DNA of 17,398 bases from Nitrospirota bacterium. Lineage in GTDB: Bacteria > Nitrospirota > 9FT-COMBO-42-15 > HDB-SIOI813. The first letter of the stretch is position 1. Each line of letters opens with the position of its first letter. Where the stretch lies: the NCBI GenBank assembly GCA_016214375.1, contig JACROQ010000073.1, positions 1-17,398 on the forward strand. The letters run 5' to 3'. The notes under the pieces are model-generated. The model saw nothing but the letters and a program-made list of their open reading frames with translations, was not told the DNA's origin and did no database searches. This document shows positions 13,164 to 17,398 of this stretch, piece after piece. The position numbers and the translations under genes were made by a program.

Positions 13164-15168
13164 ACAGCACCACCCTGTTCTTTCCCAGCGCTTTTGCCTT
13201 GTAAAGGGCCCTGTCTGCGTTATTGATGAGCACCTCAATCGTGGAGGCATCTGCCGGATAAGAGGCGATCCCCAAACTGACGGTCAATTTTGCCTCCTTC
13301 CCTTTATCCTTTATTACCGGGGGGGTGACACCCTCTATCCCCTCCCGAATACGATTCCCTATCAGACGGGCATCCTCCTTATCCGTTGTAGGGAGTATTA
13401 TAGCAAACTCCTCCCCCCCGTATCTTGCCGCAATATCGATAATCCTGACACAACGCCTGATCACATGCCCTACATTTTTCAGGGCCTCATCTCCGACGGG
13501 ATGGCCATAGGTATCGTTAAACTCCTTAAAATTGTCTATGTCTAAGATAATCAGTGAAAAAGGCTGTCCATGACGCTTGGAACGCTCCATCTCCTCAGAG
13601 ATCCTCTCTTCAAAGTATCTCCGGTTCAGGAGTTCTGTCAGAGGATCTGTGATAGATATCTTGCGCAGACTCAGAGAGCTCTGATAATAGACCTGCCGTT
13701 CAATGGCCACAGTAGAATAGAGCGCCAGGATTTCAAGGAGCTTGAGATCCATATCCGAGAAGTCTGTCCCGTTGGCCTTATCAGACAGGTTGATGACGCC
13801 AATGCTCTTTTCCTTCATCTTCAGGGGGAGACTTATAAATGACTTCGTCTTGTATCTTGTACGGTTTGGCCTTGACACCCGCTCATCCTGCTCGATATTG
13901 CTAACCAGTAACGGCACACCCCTTTCCAGCACGGTCCCGGCAACCCCCTCCCCGGGATTAATCCTGACATGATTGAGGATGGCCGAGTTCAACCCCCTGG
14001 TCGCCTTCACCTCCAGGGCGCGGGTCTCCTCGTTCAGGAGCATGATGGAACCCTGTTCAGCCCCTGCAACCTCTGCGGCCCTGCCTATGATCACATCAAA
14101 TAACTGGGGGGAGTCTCTATCGGACGCAATCGATGCTAATGCCTGCACAACAGCCTCCCCTTTTCTGGAAAAGTTTTCGCGCCTTAAGGAAAGCAGACGG
14201 TTCTCAAGGGGAACAGATACAGCCCTGCAAAAGGACTTAATCAGATCTTCATCTTCCGGAGAGACAGGCGTATCTAAGATGCAGATCAGCCCCTCTACCC
14301 TCCCTTTCATGGCTATTGGGAATATCCTGACAGAGGTAAAGCCGTTTGGAAGGCCGGTTTTCAGGATGTCAAACAGACTCGTAGAGGAGACAACCTCATT
14401 CCTTCTTACCGCCTCTTCGATAAGCCCTTCAACCCCATTGGTTTTAACGTCAGTCAGCGCCTCCTTTTGATATCCAAAGACCTCTTCTACCCTGAACCTC
14501 TCCTCATCCGCATCCCTCAGCAGAAGTATGGCCGTCTGGATATTAAATAACACCCCGAGGGTGTTGAGGATCGTGTGATATAGCTCTCTGCTATCGGTGG
14601 CGGTTGTACTGCTAATCACCTTTATCATCGTTTGCAGTTTGGCCATCCTATCCTCGATGATTTTATATTTCTCCCTATTCTGAAAAAGATACAGGGTGGC
14701 CGTCTTAATGGCCTCCATCGCAACCTTAAAATGATTCAGGTCTTTAAGCGGAATCCCCTTTGCCATCTCAAGGACGCGGGCCTGGTCACATCCCAGTTTC
14801 TCAGCAACCCCCCTGTATCCTGCAAGATCCGCATAGGATGAGACGATCCTCCCGCCGAGGATGAAGCATCTCTTGTCCGGCGCCTTATCAGAATAGACAG
14901 GGATAGCCACATTATTCAGGTTGGCATAGCACTTAAAGTAGACAGGCTCCTCTCTGGCAAGGGCCCGGACAAGGGGGGTTGTGCAATCTTGTTCGCAAAA
15001 CACCCTTCCGGCGGCATGTTCCTGGAGGAGCTTGCATAGAGGACCCTCCTCCTCACGAGAGAGATTGTATTTCTCTTCTGTGCATAAGAGGAAGGGAAGC
15101 CCTGTTATCGCTGATAACGTCTCTGCCCATTTTGAGGCAAGATCTTCGTTGAAGTTCATGATACCCAT
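13150..15168 (-). CDS. Diguanylate cyclase, PocR-GAF-GAF-GGDEF
   Basis: This 672-residue soluble protein makes c-di-GMP from two GTP. Residues 8-165 match the PocR sensory domain, with spaced cysteines (C45, C58, C62, C80, C101) in segments such as GRVFCEQDC and FILGGRI. Two GAF domains follow at about 190-325 and 345-495. The GGDEF domain (about 500-668) has DPLTELLNRR, the intact active site GGEEF (584-588), and RIID (575-578) five residues upstream. That matches the allosteric I-site RxxD, so product inhibition is expected. PocR domains are thought to bind small ligands, which is unverified here. The start is ATG at 15168 with only a weak ribosome binding site; the ATG three codons later is equally possible. 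It is the first gene of the minus-strand signalling operon. Confidence 0.93.
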   Translation of the reverse strand: MGIMNFNEDLASKWAETLSAITGLPFLLCTEEKYNLSREEEGPLCKLLQEHAAGRVFCEQDCTTPLVRALAREEPVYFKCYANLNNVAIPVYSDKAPDKRCFILGGRIVSSYADLAGYRGVAEKLGCDQARVLEMAKGIPLKDLNHFKVAMEAIKTATLYLFQNREKYKIIEDRMAKLQTMIKVISSTTATDSRELYHTILNTLGVLFNIQTAILLLRDADEERFRVEEVFGYQKEALTDVKTNGVEGLIEEAVRRNEVVSSTSLFDILKTGLPNGFTSVRIFPIAMKGRVEGLICILDTPVSPEDEDLIKSFCRAVSVPLENRLLSLRRENFSRKGEAVVQALASIASDRDSPQLFDVIIGRAAEVAGAEQGSIMLLNEETRALEVKATRGLNSAILNHVRINPGEGVAGTVLERGVPLLVSNIEQDERVSRPNRTRYKTKSFISLPLKMKEKSIGVINLSDKANGTDFSDMDLKLLEILALYSTVAIERQVYYQSSLSLRKISITDPLTELLNRRYFEERISEEMERSKRHGQPFSLIILDIDNFKEFNDTYGHPVGDEALKNVGHVIRRCVRIIDIAARYGGEEFAIILPTTDKEDARLIGNRIREGIEGVTPPVIKDKGKEAKLTVSLGIASYPADASTIEVLINNADRALYKAKALGKNRVVLFGNL

Positions 15169-15206
15169 CGCCTGATCCCTGCTGCCCTTGTAGGGGAAAA
15201 AAATAT

Positions 15207-15215
15207 ATTATAGCA
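15207..15215 (-). promoter_or_regulatory. Extended -10 promoter for the signalling operon
   Basis: TGCTATAAT lies on the minus strand at 15215-15207, about 40 bases upstream of the GGDEF start. It is identical to the extended -10 boxes at 487-479 and 4781-4789. No good -35 box is present 17 bases upstream (TAGAAA), so an activator or the extended -10 alone would be needed. Confidence 0.45.
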
Positions 15216-15262
15216 GACCTGCAGCAAATTTTCTATCTTTGGGTGAATTTTGGATTAGTTTC

Positions 15263-15284
15263 AAACTACTGCAAAACTACTGCA
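15263..15284. repeat. Two perfect tandem 11-bp repeats upstream of the signalling operon
   Basis: AAACTACTGCA occurs twice in direct succession (15263-15273 and 15274-15284). The spacing is about one helical turn, and the site lies roughly 50-70 bases upstream of the predicted -10 box, a position usual for activator binding. No known operator is recognised. Confidence 0.5.
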
Positions 15285-15324
15285 AAAGGAGTGCCACAGA
15301 ACTAAATCTCAGAACCAAATCAGT

Positions 15325-15470
15325 TGAGGCATTCGAAAAATAGCCCATTCAGCCATTGGTGTCATTCTGACCCTGAACGAAGTGAAGGGGAAGAATCTGA
15401 TAAATCATGCCGTTATCAGACCCTTCGCTCCGCTCAGGGTGACAAGATGGGCGATTTTCCGAATGTCTCA
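15325..15470. repeat. MITE-like palindromic element, copy 3 with different ends
   Basis: This 146-bp element has inverted ends TGAGGCATTCGAAAAATAGC and, on the other strand, TGAGACATTCGGAAAATCGC. Its core, GTCATTCTGACCC...GAAGAATCTGATAA and TCAGACCCTTCGCTCC followed by GCTCAGGGTGAC, is the same type as in copies 1 and 2, but the ends differ from theirs. It lies between the divergent GGDEF and hemE genes. The rest of 15169-15560 holds only the promoter candidates, the 11-bp repeats and this element; I see no gene there. Confidence 0.8.
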
Positions 15471-15475
15471 ATCAG

Positions 15476-15505
15476 TTGACAAATAATACCCAAATAGCCT
15501 AAAGT
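15476..15505 (+). promoter_or_regulatory. Candidate promoter for hemE
   Basis: A consensus -35 TTGACA (15476-15481) is followed after 18 bases by TAAAGT (15500-15505), which matches TATAAT at four of six positions. It starts just outside the palindromic element at 15325-15470. A message from here would have a leader of about 290 bases containing the 203-bp palindrome. Confidence 0.35.
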
Positions 15506-15560
15506 AGTTGAAAGACGCCTGGATTTGGCCGGTTACGGTCATAGAAATGTAGGGCGTCGG

Positions 15561-15763
15561 TGGCGGGTGGGGGTGTCCGTTCCTGAGCGACTTGCCGAGA
15601 ACAGTTGGGCACCTGTCAAGGCGAGCAGGCGGAGGGCAGTGCTTGCATTGAGCGAAGCGAAAAAAGCCGGCCCGTTAGAGGCCGGAAGGCTTCCCCGCCT
15701 GCGAGTCCTTAGACAGGTCAACTGCGAAGGCCAGGAGCGAAGGGACGACAACCCCACCCGCCA
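15561..15763. repeat. 203-bp imperfect palindrome in the hemE leader
   Basis: The ends TGGCGGGTGGGG (15561-15572) and CCCCACCCGCCA (15752-15763) are perfect inverted repeats. Matching inner arms include CAGTTG...ACCTGTC...CGAGCAGGCGG on the left against their inverted counterparts CCGCCTGCGAG...GACAGGT...CAACTG on the right, and a central CCGGCC...GGCCGG hairpin closes the fold near 15675. It is more GC-rich than its surroundings. Its left arm contains TTGAGCGAAGCGA, recalling the core of the MITE-like elements. It separates the hemE promoter candidate from the gene. Confidence 0.8.
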
Positions 15764-15800
15764 TTGCCAAAGGGGTTACATAGTAATAGTGGAGATAAGA

Positions 15801-16844
15801 ATGCTGAAGAATGATACATTTTTAAAGGCCTGTCGCAGAGAGCCTACAGACTTTACCCCTGTGTGGATCATGAGGCAGGCAGGCCGGTATATGAAGGAAT
15901 ATCAGGCTATAAGAAAACGGGTGGATTTCCTGACGATGTGCAAAACCCCTGAACTTGCGGCACAGGCCACACTCCTTCCTATAGATATCCTTGGGGTGGA
16001 TGCGGCAATCCTCTTTTCAGACATCCTGATCCCTGTGGAGGCCATGGGGATGGAAGTACGGTTTACAGAGAAGAGGGGGCCTGTCTTCTCGACTCCAATA
16101 AGGTCCGGGGCGCAAGTCCGGGGTCTTTCAATCCCGGGACCTTCAGAGTCAGAGGAGCGGATGCCCTTTATTGCAAACGCTATAAGGCTTATCCTCCAGG
16201 GTCTCGATCACCGGGTCCCCCTGATAGGCTTTTCAGGGGCGCCGTTCACACTGGCTACTTACATGATTGAGGGTGAGACCTCAAAAAATTTCACATGGAT
16301 AAAACGGATGATGTATGCAGACCCGCCACTCCTGCACAAACTGCTGGACAAAATAACCGGCGCCGTTATCCACTATCTGAATATGCAGATCAGGGCAGGG
16401 GTCCATGCCGTACAACTGTTCGATACGTGGGCAGGGTCACTCTCTCCCGATGACTACCAGGAGTTTGCACTTCCCTATGTGGAAAGGGTCATAAAGGAAC
16501 TTGATAAGAGGGGATGTCCGGTCATCCTCTTTGCAAATGGGGTCAGCAGTATATTGGAGTATATGGGGAACTCAGGGGCCGATGTAAACGGGCTTGATTG
16601 GAGAATTGACATAGGGGTTGCAAGAAGGAGAGTCGGCACTCAGGTCGCCCTGCAGGGGAACTTAGACCCCTGTGTGCTTTATGCAGGACCGGCCGAGATC
16701 AGAGGGCATGTGAAGGCCATCCTCCATAAATATGGGAAAGGGCCCGGCCATATCTTTAATCTGGGGCATGGGATATTGCCGGACACACCGGTAGAACATG
16801 CAAAGGCTCTGGTAGATATCGTACATGAAGAGAGTAGACGCTGA
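15801..16844 (+). CDS. hemE: Uroporphyrinogen decarboxylase HemE
   Basis: This 347-residue cytoplasmic enzyme of haem synthesis converts uroporphyrinogen III to coproporphyrinogen III by removing four carboxyl groups. Family segments visible are PVWIMRQAGRYM (20-31), LFSDILIP with the catalytic Asp at D74, GFSGAPFTLATYMIEG, LFDTWAG and QGNLDP. The frame is open upstream to 15525, but those extra 92 residues are encoded by the GC-rich palindrome and do not resemble HemE. GGAGATAAGA directly before the ATG at 15801 and the normal family length decide the start. The last residues and stop (SRR, TGA) lie in the terminal repeat of the element at 16833-17025. The following hemN acts on its product, so the two form a pathway pair. 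Confidence 0.97.
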   Translation: MLKNDTFLKACRREPTDFTPVWIMRQAGRYMKEYQAIRKRVDFLTMCKTPELAAQATLLPIDILGVDAAILFSDILIPVEAMGMEVRFTEKRGPVFSTPIRSGAQVRGLSIPGPSESEERMPFIANAIRLILQGLDHRVPLIGFSGAPFTLATYMIEGETSKNFTWIKRMMYADPPLLHKLLDKITGAVIHYLNMQIRAGVHAVQLFDTWAGSLSPDDYQEFALPYVERVIKELDKRGCPVILFANGVSSILEYMGNSGADVNGLDWRIDIGVARRRVGTQVALQGNLDPCVLYAGPAEIRGHVKAILHKYGKGPGHIFNLGHGILPDTPVEHAKALVDIVHEESRR

Positions 16845-17025
16845 AAAATGCGGGGTACCCATTGCTACGAAGTAAATGCAATGGGTCGTGCGGCGTCAGG
16901 ACTTCGGATTTGAGCCTCAACGTACAGGAAGTACGCCTCGACTCAAATCCTCGTCCTTCCTTCGGGGCACCCATTGCAGCCGAAGGCTACTGCAATGGGT
17001 CGTTGGGCATTTTTGAGCGTCTACT
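16833..17025. repeat. 193-bp nested palindromic element between hemE and hemN
   Basis: Terminal inverted repeats AGTAGACGCTGAAAAATGC (16833-16851) and GCATTTTTGAGCGTCTACT (17007-17025) differ at one base. Each half contains its own small hairpin, ACCCATTGC...GCAATGGGT (starting near 16858 and 16970). The centre pairs AGGACTTCGGATTTGAG with CTCAAATCCTCGTCCT around CGTAC...GTACG. The whole 219-base gap between hemE and hemN holds this element plus a short hemN leader. It overlaps the last 12 bases of hemE. Confidence 0.85.
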
Positions 17026-17063
17026 CAATATACGCTTAACGATAGGGATTCAAAGAAAGGGTC

Positions 17064-17354
17064 ATGAAGATCACAAATAAATTAACCATCAGCATAGATA
17101 CCCTCCTCAAGTATGACAGGCCGGGACCCAGGTATACCAGCTATCCGACGGCCCCTGTCTGGGATAAAGACTTCGGCCCTGAAAGGTTTAAGGCCAAGGT
17201 CATTGAAACCAATAGCGGCAAAGACCTCCCCCCCCTATCGCTCTACTTCCATATACCCTTTTGTTTCTCCCTCTGTTTCTACTGTGGCTGCCACTCCATC
17301 ATTACCAGGAAGCGGGGCCATGCCGCAGAGTATATCGCATACCTTAAGAAGTAG
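17064..17354 (+). CDS. hemN: HemN oxygen-independent coproporphyrinogen III dehydrogenase, N-terminal part, cut by in-frame TAG
   Basis: HemN is a radical-SAM enzyme that converts coproporphyrinogen III to protoporphyrinogen IX without oxygen. Visible family features are GPRYTSYPTAP (21-31), LYFHIPFC (60-67) and the iron-sulfur/SAM motif C67-x3-C71-x2-C74 followed by G75-C76. AAAGG lies before the ATG at 17064. Codon 97 is TAG (17352-17354), but the same frame continues after it with IEKISHDINKDRKVV to the window end, which is what HemN has at this point (usually an E or Q before an I). The gene is therefore either broken by a single base change such as GAG to TAG, read through, or affected by a sequencing error. 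The rest lies outside the window. Confidence 0.85.
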   Translation: MKITNKLTISIDTLLKYDRPGPRYTSYPTAPVWDKDFGPERFKAKVIETNSGKDLPPLSLYFHIPFCFSLCFYCGCHSIITRKRGHAAEYIAYLKK

Positions 17355-17398
17355 ATAGAGAAGATCTCACACGACATCAATAAAGACCGTAAGGTAGT

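Noticed and set aside
13164..13250. Longer start of the GAF kinase at 13250
   Set aside because: It would overlap the well-supported GGDEF gene by 100 bases, and its residues look like out-of-frame coding of the conserved GGDEF C-terminus.
15525..15800. N-terminal 92-residue extension of hemE
   Set aside because: It is encoded by a GC-rich palindrome, does not resemble HemE, and a good ribosome binding site precedes the ATG at 15801.
16845..17063. tRNA or other known RNA gene in the hairpin-rich gap
   Set aside because: The hairpins do not form a cloverleaf, and the unit is bounded by inverted terminal repeats, which fits a repeat element better.

Overview
The window looks like chromosomal DNA of a free-living, Gram-negative-type bacterium. 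The signs are an exported DsbA-like protein, many two-component and c-di-GMP signalling genes, and an oxygen-independent HemN-type haem gene that suggests life with little oxygen. Base composition appears close to 50% GC. The mix of genes and the many small palindromic repeats would fit uncultured Nitrospirota or Deltaproteobacteria-like lineages, but no single marker here proves a phylum. I saw no rRNA, tRNA, CRISPR array, transposase or phage gene.

Layout. Positions 1-480 (minus) hold an MntA-like minimal nucleotidyltransferase and the first codons of a HepT/HEPN-like partner. Positions 700-2908 (minus) hold a HAD phosphatase/phosphomutase-like gene followed by a class II aldolase that carries a 78-bp in-frame tandem duplication. 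From a divergent promoter region at about 2909-3052, a receiver-histidine kinase hybrid and an overlapping NarL-type regulator run on the plus strand. A good extended -10 promoter near 4784 then starts phoH-ybeY-dgkA/PAP2-ftsY (4821-7884), a tightly packed housekeeping operon for RNA maturation, undecaprenyl lipid metabolism and protein targeting.

From 15168 down to 7942 (minus) lies a signalling operon: a PocR-GAF-GAF-GGDEF diguanylate cyclase with an inhibitory site, two cytoplasmic sensor kinases, a receiver/HD-GYP response regulator and an exported DsbA-like thioredoxin-fold protein. The operon therefore encodes both a probable maker and a probable breaker of c-di-GMP. It converges with ftsY on a perfect 27-bp-arm hairpin. 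The right end (15801-17398, plus) is hemE followed by hemN. The hemN frame is cut at codon 97 by an in-frame TAG and then continues in frame to the window edge.

The most unusual theme is short palindromic repeats of several families. Three elements of about 150 bp share a core related to CATTCTGAGCGAAGCGAAGA; one of them has different ends. Short GGGACAG palindromes occur between genes, and one sits in frame inside ybeY. A 203-bp palindrome lies in the hemE leader. A 193-bp nested palindrome lies between hemE and hemN. Two elements overlap the 3' ends of genes so that their terminal repeats supply the stop codons. No transposase that could move them is present in the window. I did not find a clearly new multi-gene defence or biosynthetic system; the repeats, the duplicated aldolase segment and the hemN amber codon are the best leads.
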